Part shown: positions 1-7,152 of the stretch, one piece after another
Layout: every line of letters starts with the position of its first letter
Position numbering within the stretch: position 1 is the first letter of the stretch
Assembly: GCA_945867755.1 (NCBI GenBank)
Contig: CAMBJN010000050.1
Span: 1-8,770, forward strand
Length of the DNA stretch: 8,770 bases
Reading direction: 5' to 3'
From: Polynucleobacter meluiroseus
Lineage (GTDB): Bacteria > Pseudomonadota > Gammaproteobacteria > Burkholderiales > Burkholderiaceae
The notes under the pieces: model-generated
The model's input: only the letters and a program-made list of their open reading frames with translations
What the model was told of the DNA's origin: nothing
Databases searched by the model: none
Made by a program: the position numbers and the translations under genes

Positions 1-153
1 TTAAAAATCAATGTTACAGGTGTCAAAACTCAGTCTCGCAAAGGCACTGCCAGCATGCAATTCACGATTGAAGTGCCGTCGACCAATGGTTTACAAACCG
101 CTGTGAGCGCCCTTTTAGAGGTCAAAGGCGTCACAGAGGCGAGAAGGAAGTAG
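1..153 (+). CDS. relA: RelA/SpoT-type (p)ppGpp synthetase, C-terminal ACT-domain end (5' end outside window)
   Basis: The first base opens a frame of 50 codons ending in TAG at 151-153. The peptide starts LKINVTGVKTQSRKGTASMQ and ends LLEVKGVTEARRK. It reads as the last strands and helix of the regulatory ACT (RRM-like) domain that closes long RelA/SpoT-homologue proteins. These cytoplasmic enzymes make, and in bifunctional members hydrolyse, (p)ppGpp during the stringent response. The catalytic domains lie outside the window, so synthetase and hydrolase activity cannot be judged. Assignment to RelA rather than SpoT rests on the neighbourhood: in Burkholderiales a relA-type gene often lies next to tRNA-Val and thrS. 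The tRNA-Val gene begins 28 nt after the stop codon, which leaves little room for a terminator. Confidence 0.7.
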   Translation, partial: LKINVTGVKTQSRKGTASMQFTIEVPSTNGLQTAVSALLEVKGVTEARRK

Positions 154-160
154 CCACAAG

Positions 161-169
161 TGATAAACT
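161..169 (+). promoter_or_regulatory. Extended -10 promoter candidate for tRNA-Val
   Basis: TGATAAACT has the TG-N-hexamer layout of an extended -10 element (hexamer TAAACT at 164-169). No good -35 is present 16-18 nt upstream, which is tolerated by extended -10 promoters. Exactly 12 nt separate it from the tRNA 5' end. The same TGATA core at the same 12-nt distance precedes tRNA-Pro in this window, and this agreement is the main support. Confidence 0.4.
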
Positions 170-181
170 GTCGCTCTTAAT

Positions 182-258
182 AGGCTCGTAGCTCAGTTGG
201 TTAGAGCGCTTCCTTGACATGGAAGAGGTCGCTGATTCGAATTCAGTCGAGCCTACCA
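182..258 (+). tRNA. tRNA-Val (anticodon GAC)
   Basis: A full cloverleaf can be drawn. The acceptor stem is AGGCTCG (182-188) with CGAGCCT (248-254), followed by A and an encoded CCA (256-258). The D arm contains GCTC/GAGC around AGTTGGTTA. The anticodon stem is CTTCC (209-213) with GGAAG (221-225), and the seven-base loop TTGACAT places GAC at 216-218. The T arm is GCTGA/TCAGT around the loop TTCGAAT. Anticodon GAC reads the valine codons GTC and GTT. The gene lies between relA and thrS. It may be transcribed alone from the extended -10 element upstream, or together with thrS if the hairpin at 282-334 is read through. Confidence 0.96.
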
Positions 259-281
259 ACGAATTAGATGTAACGATGTAG

Positions 282-334
282 GCGCGGAATGTCCTAGGTT
301 CCAAAAAGACCCCAGTGCACCGCGCTTAATTTTT
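282..334 (+). terminator. Candidate intrinsic terminator or thrS attenuator
   Basis: GCGCGG (282-287) pairs perfectly with CCGCGC (320-325). Inside it, TGT/GCA, CT/AG and GGTT/GACC can extend the helix with small internal loops around the loop CCAAAAA. The 3' arm is followed directly by TTAATTTTT (326-334), and the thrS Shine-Dalgarno GGAG follows at 335-338. This layout fits a terminator for the tRNA-Val transcript or a leader attenuator controlling thrS. The T tract is interrupted by AA and the helix is imperfect, so strength is uncertain. The apical loop carries no CGU, so a tRNA-Thr anticodon mimic like the E. coli thrS operator is not evident. Confidence 0.45.
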
Positions 335-343
335 GGAGTTGAT

Positions 344-2266
344 ATGGTTGTTGTCACACTACCCGATGGATCAAAGCGCGAGTATCCCGCGCCATTGACC
401 GTTTTCGAAGTGGCACAAAGCATTGGCGCTGGTTTGGCTAAAGCTGCTTTGGCCGGTAAGGTCAATGGCAAATTGGTTGATACCAGTCATTTGATCAACT
501 CTGACAGCAACATCGCGATCGTGACTGACAAAGATCCTGAAGGTTTGGAAGTCATTCGTCACTCCAGTGCCCACTTGATGGCTTATGCGGTCAAAGAGCT
601 TTACCCAGAAGCCCAAGTGACCATTGGTCCTGTGATTGACTCTGGTTTTTATTATGACTTTGCCTACAGTCGCCCATTCACACCGGAAGACTTGGTAGCG
701 ATTGAAAAGCGCATGGCTGAGCTAGCCAAAAAAGACGAAAAGATTGAGCGTCGTGTGGTCAGTCGTGATGAAGCCGTCAAATATTTCAAAGGTTTGGGTG
801 AACACTACAAAGCAGAATTGATTGAAGCGATTCCGCAATCTGAAGATGTTTCTTTGTATTCAGAGGGTGGTTTCACTGACTTGTGCCGCGGTCCTCACGT
901 GCCATCGACTGGCAAATTAAAAGTATTCAAATTGATCAAAGTGGCAGGTGCCTATTGGCGCGGCGACAGTAAGAATGAAATGCTGCAGCGTATCTACGCC
1001 ACAGCATGGGCCAAGAAAGAAGATCAAGATGCTTACTTCCACATGTTGGAAGAAGCAGAGAAACGCGATCACCGCAAACTAGGCAAGCAACTTGATCTAT
1101 TCCATTTTCAAGAAGAAGCCCCAGGTTTGATCTTCTGGCATCCAAAAGGTTGGACGATTTGGCAACAAGTTGAGCAATACATGCGCCGCGTTTACCAAGA
1201 AAATGATTACCAAGAAGTTAAAGCACCACAAATCTTGGATCGTGGGCTGTGGGAAAAATCAGGCCACTGGGAAAACTACAAAGACAATATGTTCACGACT
1301 GAATCTGAAAATCGTGCCTATGCTTTGAAGCCGATGAATTGCCCAGGCCACGTACAAATTTACAACGCTGGTTTACACAGCTACCGTGAACTGCCTTTGC
1401 GTTACGGTGAGTTTGGTCAGTGTCACCGCAATGAATCATCTGGTGCTTTGCACGGCTTGATGCGTGTGCGTGGCTTCACACAAGACGATGGCCACATCTT
1501 CTGTACAGAAGATCAAATCCAATCTGAGGTGGCTGATTTTGACAAATCAGTACGCGCTGTTTACCAAGACTTTGGTTTCACAGAAGTGGCCGTTAAGTTA
1601 GCTTTGCGTCCTGCCAAGCGAGTGGGTGATGATGCGATTTGGGATAAAGCAGAAGCAGCTTTGCGCAATGCTTTGAAATCTTCTGGTCAAGAGTGGGAAG
1701 AGTTGCCAGGTGAAGGTGCTTTCTACGGTCCAAAAATTGAATACCACCTCAAAGATTCGATCGGTCGTTCTTGGCAGTGTGGCACCATGCAAGTCGACTT
1801 TTCAATGCCTCTTCGTTTAGGCGCTGAATACGTTTCTGCTGACAATGATCGTCAAGTACCGGTGATGTTGCACCGTGCGATTGTGGGTTCTTTGGAGCGA
1901 TTTATCGGTATTCTGATTGAAAACCATGCAGGCGCGATGCCAAGCTGGCTTGCACCAACTCAGTGCATAGTGATGAATATTTCAGGAAATTCAGCCGAAT
2001 ATGCACAAAAAGTTCAGCAAACCCTCAAAAAACAAGGATTTAGAGCTGAAGTTGATTTGCGGAACGAGAAAATTACGTTTAAAATCCGTGAGCACGCAAT
2101 GCAGAAGGTTCCTTATCTCATCGTTGTCGGTGACAAGGAAGCAGAAGCAAATGCGGTGGCCGTGCGCGCCAGAGGTGGAGTTGATTTAGGTGTAATGCCA
2201 ATCGAAGACTTCATCGCCCGACTCCAACAGGATGTATTCCAGAAGGTCGGACCCCAGCCAGTCTGA
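344..2266 (+). CDS. thrS: Threonyl-tRNA synthetase
   Basis: This 640-residue class II aminoacyl-tRNA synthetase attaches threonine to tRNA-Thr in the cytoplasm; the E. coli enzyme is about 642 residues. An N-terminal TGS domain covers about residues 1-62. An editing domain that removes mischarged serine follows (about 63-240), with the HxxxH motif at H73/H77 and Cys181 in CRGPH. The catalytic core runs from about 245 to 535. It contains the zinc ligands Cys333, His384 and His510, motif 2 in the segment GQCHRNESSGALHG, and motif 3 around GSLERFIGILIENHAG. The anticodon-binding domain fills the C-terminus (about 536-635). ATG 344 is preceded by GGAG at 335-338 with 5-nt spacing, and the length and TGS start agree with the family. 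The gene heads the thrS-infC-rpmI-rplT-pheST-ihfA cluster and ends 42 nt before infC. Confidence 0.98.
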   Translation: MVVVTLPDGSKREYPAPLTVFEVAQSIGAGLAKAALAGKVNGKLVDTSHLINSDSNIAIVTDKDPEGLEVIRHSSAHLMAYAVKELYPEAQVTIGPVIDSGFYYDFAYSRPFTPEDLVAIEKRMAELAKKDEKIERRVVSRDEAVKYFKGLGEHYKAELIEAIPQSEDVSLYSEGGFTDLCRGPHVPSTGKLKVFKLIKVAGAYWRGDSKNEMLQRIYATAWAKKEDQDAYFHMLEEAEKRDHRKLGKQLDLFHFQEEAPGLIFWHPKGWTIWQQVEQYMRRVYQENDYQEVKAPQILDRGLWEKSGHWENYKDNMFTTESENRAYALKPMNCPGHVQIYNAGLHSYRELPLRYGEFGQCHRNESSGALHGLMRVRGFTQDDGHIFCTEDQIQSEVADFDKSVRAVYQDFGFTEVAVKLALRPAKRVGDDAIWDKAEAALRNALKSSGQEWEELPGEGAFYGPKIEYHLKDSIGRSWQCGTMQVDFSMPLRLGAEYVSADNDRQVPVMLHRAIVGSLERFIGILIENHAGAMPSWLAPTQCIVMNISGNSAEYAQKVQQTLKKQGFRAEVDLRNEKITFKIREHAMQKVPYLIVVGDKEAEANAVAVRARGGVDLGVMPIEDFIARLQQDVFQKVGPQPV

Positions 2267-2308
2267 GGTGAGCAAGGTCTTGTTAAAAAATTTTGAAGGA
2301 AACACGAG

Positions 2309-2830
2309 ATAGCTACTGAGAAAACTCATCGTATTAACCGGGAAATTACTGCCCCCGAACTACGATTAATTGGCAATGACAGTGAACCACTTGGAGTGGT
2401 GCAATTAGCTGATGCTTTAAAACTGGCGGAAGAGAGCGAATTAGATTTGGTGGAGATTGCCCCAACGGCAGAACCTCCGGTTGCCCGTGTGATGGATTAC
2501 GGCAAGTTCAAATACCAAGAAGCTAAGAAAGCTCACGAAGCAAAGTTAAAGCAAAAGATTATTCAGGTGAAGGAAGTTAAATTCCGCCCTGGTACTGATG
2601 ACGGTGATTACAACGTTAAGTTGCGCAATTTGACGAGATTCTTAGAAGAAGGTGATAAAACAAAAATCACTTTGCGTTTCCGAGGTCGTGAATTAGCCCA
2701 CCAAGAAATTGGTGTGCGCATGTTGGAAAGATTGAAAGCTGATCTAGAGCCGTATGGCGCTGTTGAGCAGTTTCCAAAGATGGAGGGGCGCCAGATGGTG
2801 ATGGTTCTCTCCCCCATCAAGAAGAAATAA
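2309..2830 (+). CDS. infC: Translation initiation factor IF-3, starting at an ATA codon
   Basis: IF3 binds the 30S subunit, prevents premature joining of 50S and checks start codon and initiator tRNA. The frame gives 173 residues, a usual IF3 length. The N-terminal domain begins ATEKTHRINREITAPELRL. A Lys-rich linker follows around KFKYQEAKKAHEAKLKQK, then the C-terminal domain with VKEVKFRP and ITLRFRGRELAHQ. The first conventional start in this frame is GTG at 2396, which would remove 29 conserved N-terminal residues. Upstream, the frame is closed by TGA at 2294-2296. The only plausible initiator is ATA at 2309, placed 8 nt after the strong Shine-Dalgarno AAGGA (2296-2300). Non-AUG starts (AUU in E. 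coli) are known for infC and let IF3 repress its own translation. The choice of ATA is inference from frame, Shine-Dalgarno and homology. Confidence 0.93.
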   Translation: MATEKTHRINREITAPELRLIGNDSEPLGVVQLADALKLAEESELDLVEIAPTAEPPVARVMDYGKFKYQEAKKAHEAKLKQKIIQVKEVKFRPGTDDGDYNVKLRNLTRFLEEGDKTKITLRFRGRELAHQEIGVRMLERLKADLEPYGAVEQFPKMEGRQMVMVLSPIKKK

Positions 2831-2831
2831 A

Positions 2832-2983
2832 CACTCTCACGAGTGAAACGAATAATCACCCTAAGGGTGAAAGAATTACCTGAAAAGGTGATGCAGTAAC
2901 CCGGCGACGTAAGTCAGACCGGAGAAGGATGAAAGTCCTATTTAGAAGTATGTCTGGGTAAAAGAAGCGTAATCGTCGATTAC
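2832..2983 (+). promoter_or_regulatory. Hairpin-rich leader of rpmI-rplT, candidate L20-responsive operator
   Basis: The 190-nt gap between infC and rpmI holds several consecutive potential helices. They are CACTC/GAGTG (2832-2836, 2841-2845); TCACCC/GGGTGA (2856-2861, 2865-2870); TTACCT/AGGTGA closed by a GAAA loop (2876-2891, one G-U pair); and AGGAT/GTCCT also with a GAAA loop (2926-2939), nested inside CAGAC/GTCTG (2915-2919, 2952-2956). The last is GTAATC/GATTAC (2969-2974, 2978-2983). None is followed by a T run, so they are not intrinsic terminators. In E. coli the same intergenic position carries the operator through which ribosomal protein L20 represses rpmI-rplT. A similar function here is inferred from position and structure only; no sequence match to a known L20 leader was established. 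An mRNA-processing role is the alternative. Confidence 0.5.
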
Positions 2984-3020
2984 CACCTAAGTCGTACAAA
3001 TTAGTGAAAAGGGAGCAGTT

Positions 3021-3218
3021 ATGCCCAAGATGAAAACGAAAAGCGGTGCAGCTAAGCGTTTTAGAGTTCGCGCAAGCGGTTCTATCAAACGTGGTCAAGC
3101 GTTCAAGCGCCATATTTTGACCAAGAAGACGACTAAGAACAAACGTCACCTTCGTGGTTCAACGGCCGTACATGATTCAGATATGAAATCAGTGCGTTCT
3201 ATGATGCCTTACGCTTAA
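3021..3218 (+). CDS. rpmI: 50S ribosomal protein L35 (bL35)
   Basis: This encodes a very basic 65-residue protein beginning MPKMKTKSGAAKRFRV and containing the typical segments GSIKRGQAFKRHIL and KNKRHLRGST. It is a late-assembling component of the large ribosomal subunit, bound to 23S rRNA. The length is the family norm. The start is secured by the conserved MPKMKT N-terminus and the Shine-Dalgarno GGGAG at 3011-3015, five nt before ATG. It lies after the structured 190-nt leader and ends 23 nt before rplT. In E. coli L35 and L20 synthesis is coupled through this leader and the same arrangement is likely here. Confidence 0.97.
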   Translation: MPKMKTKSGAAKRFRVRASGSIKRGQAFKRHILTKKTTKNKRHLRGSTAVHDSDMKSVRSMMPYA

Positions 3219-3241
3219 CCTCAGACAGATAGGAGAATCAC

Positions 3242-3601
3242 ATGCCAAGAGTCAAACGCGGGGTTACAGCTAGAGCCCGTCATAAAAAAGTTATCGATGC
3301 TGCCAAAGGTTACCGTGGCCGTCGTAAAAATGTATTCCGCATTGCTAAGCAAGCGGTTATGCGTGCTGGTCAGTACGCTTACCGTGACCGTCGCAATAAG
3401 AAGCGCGTATTCCGTGCTTTGTGGATTGCACGTATCAATGCTGCTGTTCGCCAATACGATGTGACATACAGCGTATTCATGAATGGTATGAAGCGATCAG
3501 GTGTTGAGTTAGACCGCAAGGTTCTATCTGACATGGCGATCAACGACAAGCCAGCATTTGCTGCCTTAGTCGCTCGTATCAAAACAGTAGTAGCTGCGTA
3601 A
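3242..3601 (+). CDS. rplT: 50S ribosomal protein L20 (bL20)
   Basis: This encodes a 119-residue basic protein beginning MPRVKRGVTARARHKKVI. It carries the arginine-rich N-terminal tail (KGYRGRRKNVFRIAKQAVM) that threads into 23S rRNA and the globular C-terminal domain with DRKVLSDMA. L20 is essential for early 50S assembly. In E. coli and Bacillus it also represses its own operon by binding the mRNA leader, so the structured region upstream of rpmI is a candidate target. AGGAG at 3231-3235, six nt before ATG, supports the start. Only 13 nt separate its stop codon from pheS. Confidence 0.98.
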   Translation: MPRVKRGVTARARHKKVIDAAKGYRGRRKNVFRIAKQAVMRAGQYAYRDRRNKKRVFRALWIARINAAVRQYDVTYSVFMNGMKRSGVELDRKVLSDMAINDKPAFAALVARIKTVVAA

Positions 3602-3614
3602 GTAGGGCCCGCAC

Positions 3615-4670
3615 ATGGTTTCACTCGACCAAGTTGTCGAGGATGCCAAGCGGGACTTCGATGGTGCCGCCGATTCGGCGGCCCTCGAAGACGCCAAGGC
3701 ACGCTACCTCGGTAAATCCGGAATTCTCACAGAGCGTCTTAAGTCGCTAGGTGCGTTGGATCCTGAGGCACGCAAAGCTGCCGGCGCAGAAATCAACCAA
3801 GTTAAGTCAGCCGTAGAAGCAGCGCTCAACGCGCGTCGCCAAGCATTGGCTGATGCCGTTTTACAAACTCGTTTAAGTGCTGAAGCCATTGATGTCACCA
3901 TGCCAGGTCGTGGTCAAGACAGTGGCAGCTTGCATCCAGTGATGCGCACTTGGGAACGTGTTGAACAAATATTCCGATCAGTTGGTTTCGATGTAGCTGA
4001 TGGCCCAGAAATCGAAAACGACTGGTTCAACTTCACGGCACTTAACAGCCCTGAAAACCATCCAGCCAGATCCATGCAAGACACCTTCTATGTAGAAGGT
4101 GTTGATGAGCAAAACAAACCATTGCTCTTACGCACGCACACCAGCCCGATGCAAGTTCGTTATGCCAGCGCTCATGTGGCTAAATATGCCAAAGATGCCA
4201 AAGATGGAGTGATGCCACCAATCAAGGTGATTGCACCAGGTCGCACCTACCGTGTGGACAGTGATGCAACGCACTCACCGATGTTCAATCAAGTAGAAGG
4301 CTTGTGGATTGCAGAAAACGTATCGTTTGCTGATCTCAAAGGTGTATACACCGACTTCTTAAAAACATTCTTTGAAACGGACGCCATTGATGTACGTTTT
4401 CGCCCATCATATTTCCCATTCACAGAGCCATCAGCAGAAATTGACATGGCCTTTGGATCTGGAAAACTAGCGGGTCGTTGGTTAGAAATTTCAGGGGCAG
4501 GTCAAGTTCATCCAACCGTATTGCGCAACATGGGTCTCGACCCAGAGCGTTACATTGGATTTGCTTTTGGCTCAGGTTTAGAGCGCTTGACCATGTTGCG
4601 CTATGGCATTGACGATTTGCGTTTGTTCTTTGAAAACGACATTCGTTTCTTATCTCAATTCCCGGCTTAA
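3615..4670 (+). CDS. pheS: Phenylalanyl-tRNA synthetase alpha subunit
   Basis: This 351-residue catalytic subunit of the (alpha-beta)2 synthetase charges tRNA-Phe. Residues 1 to about 90 form the helical coiled-coil arm that contacts tRNA. The class II core follows, with motif 2 around PGRTYRVDSDATHSPMFNQV (208-227) and motif 3 GFAFGSGLERLTML (315-328). FTEPSAEIDMAF (269-280) and GRWLEISGAGQVHP (287-300) are also characteristic. The start fits the family length. Its Shine-Dalgarno is weak (AGGG at 3604-3607, 7 nt before ATG), and the first 75 nt fold into strong hairpins. The first 90 nt after ATG are about 62% G+C by hand count and use CTC, TCG and CGG codons, unlike the TTG-rich remainder. 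The beta subunit follows after 19 nt. Confidence 0.97.
   Translation: MVSLDQVVEDAKRDFDGAADSAALEDAKARYLGKSGILTERLKSLGALDPEARKAAGAEINQVKSAVEAALNARRQALADAVLQTRLSAEAIDVTMPGRGQDSGSLHPVMRTWERVEQIFRSVGFDVADGPEIENDWFNFTALNSPENHPARSMQDTFYVEGVDEQNKPLLLRTHTSPMQVRYASAHVAKYAKDAKDGVMPPIKVIAPGRTYRVDSDATHSPMFNQVEGLWIAENVSFADLKGVYTDFLKTFFETDAIDVRFRPSYFPFTEPSAEIDMAFGSGKLAGRWLEISGAGQVHPTVLRNMGLDPERYIGFAFGSGLERLTMLRYGIDDLRLFFENDIRFLSQFPA
3624..3690 (+). promoter_or_regulatory. Two strong hairpins in the 5' coding region of pheS
   Basis: The first hairpin pairs CTCGAC (3624-3629) with GTCGAG (3636-3641). The second pairs CTTCGA (3656-3661), GG (3663-3664) and GCCGCCG (3666-3672) with CGGCGGC (3676-3682), CC (3683-3684) and TCGAAG (3685-3690). 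That gives 15 base pairs with only two single-base bulges on the 5' side and a three-base loop. The structures lie 10-75 nt after the pheS start codon, so they could slow initiation or affect mRNA stability. No T tract follows, so termination is unlikely. The structures are seen in the sequence; the regulatory role is inference. Confidence 0.45.
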
Positions 4671-4689
4671 TTCAGACTGAGCAACCATC

Positions 4690-7131
4690 ATGCAATTTTC
4701 AGAATCCTGGCTCAGACAATACGTCAACCCTGACATGACAACGGAGCAGTTGTCACATGCTTTGACCATGGCAGGTCTTGAAGTTGAAGAAACTCGTCCT
4801 TTAGCTCCGCCATTCACACAAGTGGTCGTTGCAGAAATTCTAGAAGCTGCCCAGCACCCAGATGCAGACCGCTTGCGCGTTTGTAAAGTCAACGCCGGTG
4901 GCGAAACATTACAAATTGTTTGCGGTGCACCGAACGCTCGCGTTGGTATCAAGATTCCTTGTGCTTTGGTGGGTGCGCAATTACCACCTTCTGAAGAAGG
5001 TGGCAAACCATTTGCGATCAAGCTGGGTAAATTGCGCGGCGTGGAATCGCAAGGCATGTTGTGCTCAGGTCGCGAACTAGGCATTGGCCAAGACGCTGAA
5101 GGCATCATGGAGTTGGCTACCGATGCACCAGTCGGACAAGACATTCGTGAACACTTAAAACTGGATGACACGATTTTCATCATCAAGCTCACACCAAATA
5201 AAGCTGATTGCTTATCAATTCTCGGCGTGGCGCGTGAATTATCTGCCATCACTGGTGCAAAACTATGTGCACCAAAGATTGAAGCGCAAAAGAGCAGCAT
5301 TCAAGACAAGCTCAAAGTCACTGTAGAAAACAAAGACCTGTGCGGTCGCTTCGCTGGTCGCGTGATCAAAGGCGTGAGCGCTAAAACCAAAACACCGGAC
5401 TGGATGGTGCGTTGTTTAGAGGGCGCTGGCCAAAGAAGCATTTCTGCTTTGGTAGATATTTCAAACTATGCGATGTTGGCGATTGGCCAACCAACGCACG
5501 TTTTTGATTTGAACAAAATCAAAGGTGATCTCACGGTTCGTTGGGGTCGCGATGGTGAACAATTAGAACTATTGAATGGCCAAACAGTCTCTGTGGCGCC
5601 ATTGAATGGTCAAGGTGTTGGCGTGATCGCTGATGCCAATGGTGTAGAAAGCATGGCAGGCATCATGGGTGGTAACCCAAGCTCTGTCACTTTAGACACA
5701 CAAGACATTTATCTCGAATCTGCTTTCTGGTGGCCATCAGCCATCCAGGGTCGCAGCAGAAGATTCAACTTCTCAACCGATGCTGCGCATCGTTTTGAGC
5801 GTGGTGTGGATCCTGCTGGCACCGTCAATGCCTTGGAATATGTTTCTGCATTGATCACTCAGATTTGTGGTGGTCAGTTAGGTCCTGTTGATGACCAAAT
5901 CGTTGACTTGCCTAAACGCTCAGACGTGCGCTTAAGAGTTGCACGTGCACAAAAAGTGATTGGTGTGCCATTAACCGCTGATGTGATTGCAGGATTATTT
6001 GATCGCATTGGTTTGCAATACCAACGCGAAGGCAATGAAGCATTTGTGGTCAAAGCGCCAAGCCATCGCTTCGATATTGAAATCGAAGAAGACCTGATTG
6101 AAGAAATTGCCAGACTCTATGGCTTTGAAAACATTCCAGCCAACCCACCAGTGGCAGAGCAGCGCATGCAAGGCACTCAAGAGCCTAAGCGCGGTATCCA
6201 TCAATTGCGTCACGCCTTGGCAGGCAGAGCCTACCAAGAAGTCATGAACTTTGGTTTCATTGACGCAGACACTGAAGAAAAGTTAGCGGGTAACACCAAC
6301 CCTATCAAAGTACTCAACCCTATTGCTAGTCAATATTCGGTCATGAGAAGTAACTTGATCGGTGGCTTGGTACAAAACTTAAAACAAAACATCAACCGCA
6401 AAGCAACGCGCGTTCGTCTCTTTGAAGTAGGTCGTGTATTCCAACGCAATCCAGAAGCTCAAGTAGGTGAGCTCAGCATTGCTGGTTACGACCAACCAGT
6501 TCGTGTAGCAGGTTTGGCCTATGGCCCAGCATTGCCAGAACAATGGGGCGCCGCCACTCGTTCAGTTGACTTCTTTGATGTCAAAGGTGATCTAGAAGCA
6601 CTTTTAGCGCCTTTAGAGTTCAAAGCAGAAAAAACAGAACACCCAGCTTTGCATCCTGGCCGCAGTGCACAAATTTCGATCAAAAAGCGTGGCAAAGACA
6701 TCAACTTGGGCGTGATTGGTGAGCTTCACCCACGTTGGCAACAAGCCTATGACATCCCAGGCTCAGTGGCCTTATTTGAAATTGACTGGGCAGCCATCCA
6801 AGACATCGGCTTGCCGGTGATTAACACCATCAGCAAGTTCCCAGCTGTGACCAGGGACTTGGCAGTGGTGGTAGATCAATCGGTCACTGTGACCCAATTG
6901 CAAGATGCCATGAAAGCATCCAAGCAATTACTGATCAAAAAAATCGAATTATTTGACGAATTCAAGCCAACCACTGGCAGAATGGGTGGAATGGCTGAAA
7001 ACGAAAAGAGTTTGGCATTTAGGATCACTTTGTCAGACGAATCAGGTACATTACAAGATGCTCAGATCGAACCGGTGATTTCAGCCCTGTTAGACGCCAT
7101 GAGCGTAAAATGCAAAGCAAGAATTCGTTGA
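4690..7131 (+). CDS. pheT: Phenylalanyl-tRNA synthetase beta subunit
   Basis: This 813-residue protein is the tRNA-binding and proofreading partner of PheS; it recognises tRNA-Phe and clears mischarged tyrosine. An OB-fold tRNA-binding domain covers about residues 40-150 (VVVAEILEAAQHPDADRLRV; later GKLRGVESQGMLCSGRELGI). The B3/B4 editing domain spans about 210-385 and contains the signature TDAAHRFERGVDP (363-375). The B5 domain follows at about 405-480 (FDIEIEEDLIEEIARLYGFE). A catalytic-like core comes next, then a C-terminal FDX-ACB anticodon-binding domain (about 715-813, beginning SKFPAVTRDLAVVVD). Both the length and the MQFSESWLRQYV start are typical. No clear Shine-Dalgarno precedes ATG 4690, so translation is probably coupled to pheS, 19 nt upstream. 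Confidence 0.98.
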   Translation: MQFSESWLRQYVNPDMTTEQLSHALTMAGLEVEETRPLAPPFTQVVVAEILEAAQHPDADRLRVCKVNAGGETLQIVCGAPNARVGIKIPCALVGAQLPPSEEGGKPFAIKLGKLRGVESQGMLCSGRELGIGQDAEGIMELATDAPVGQDIREHLKLDDTIFIIKLTPNKADCLSILGVARELSAITGAKLCAPKIEAQKSSIQDKLKVTVENKDLCGRFAGRVIKGVSAKTKTPDWMVRCLEGAGQRSISALVDISNYAMLAIGQPTHVFDLNKIKGDLTVRWGRDGEQLELLNGQTVSVAPLNGQGVGVIADANGVESMAGIMGGNPSSVTLDTQDIYLESAFWWPSAIQGRSRRFNFSTDAAHRFERGVDPAGTVNALEYVSALITQICGGQLGPVDDQIVDLPKRSDVRLRVARAQKVIGVPLTADVIAGLFDRIGLQYQREGNEAFVVKAPSHRFDIEIEEDLIEEIARLYGFENIPANPPVAEQRMQGTQEPKRGIHQLRHALAGRAYQEVMNFGFIDADTEEKLAGNTNPIKVLNPIASQYSVMRSNLIGGLVQNLKQNINRKATRVRLFEVGRVFQRNPEAQVGELSIAGYDQPVRVAGLAYGPALPEQWGAATRSVDFFDVKGDLEALLAPLEFKAEKTEHPALHPGRSAQISIKKRGKDINLGVIGELHPRWQQAYDIPGSVALFEIDWAAIQDIGLPVINTISKFPAVTRDLAVVVDQSVTVTQLQDAMKASKQLLIKKIELFDEFKPTTGRMGGMAENEKSLAFRITLSDESGTLQDAQIEPVISALLDAMSVKCKARIR

Positions 7132-7152
7132 TCCCGTTGACCAACGACGCAA

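Noticed and set aside
2396..2830. A 144-residue IF3 starting at GTG 2396
   Set aside because: It would lose the conserved RIN-x-EI N-terminus, which is present in frame just upstream behind a good Shine-Dalgarno.
2898..2935. Partial resemblance of the text around GACGTAAGTCAGACCGGAGAAGG to the 3' part of an FMN riboswitch (and more weakly a cobalamin riboswitch)
   Set aside because: The remaining conserved arms of those riboswitches are not found, and a flavin or cobalamin switch before rpmI makes no pathway sense. The similarity is likely coincidental.
4185..4207. Short tandem repetition of GCCAAAGAT in pheS
   Set aside because: It only encodes a small Lys/Ala/Asp-rich loop (AKYAKDAKDG) between conserved segments, and such loops vary freely in length in PheS.
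4984..5003. Inverted repeat CCACCTTC/GAAGGTGG with a TGAA loop inside pheT
   Set aside because: An 8-bp perfect stem with a short loop is expected about once by chance in a window of this size. It encodes ordinary residues and has no T tract or nearby start.
4650..5300. A 216-codon reverse-strand open frame across the pheS end and pheT start
   Set aside because: It is antisense to the well-conserved pheT tRNA-binding domain. The translation looks like a shadow of forward codons and has no recognisable motif.
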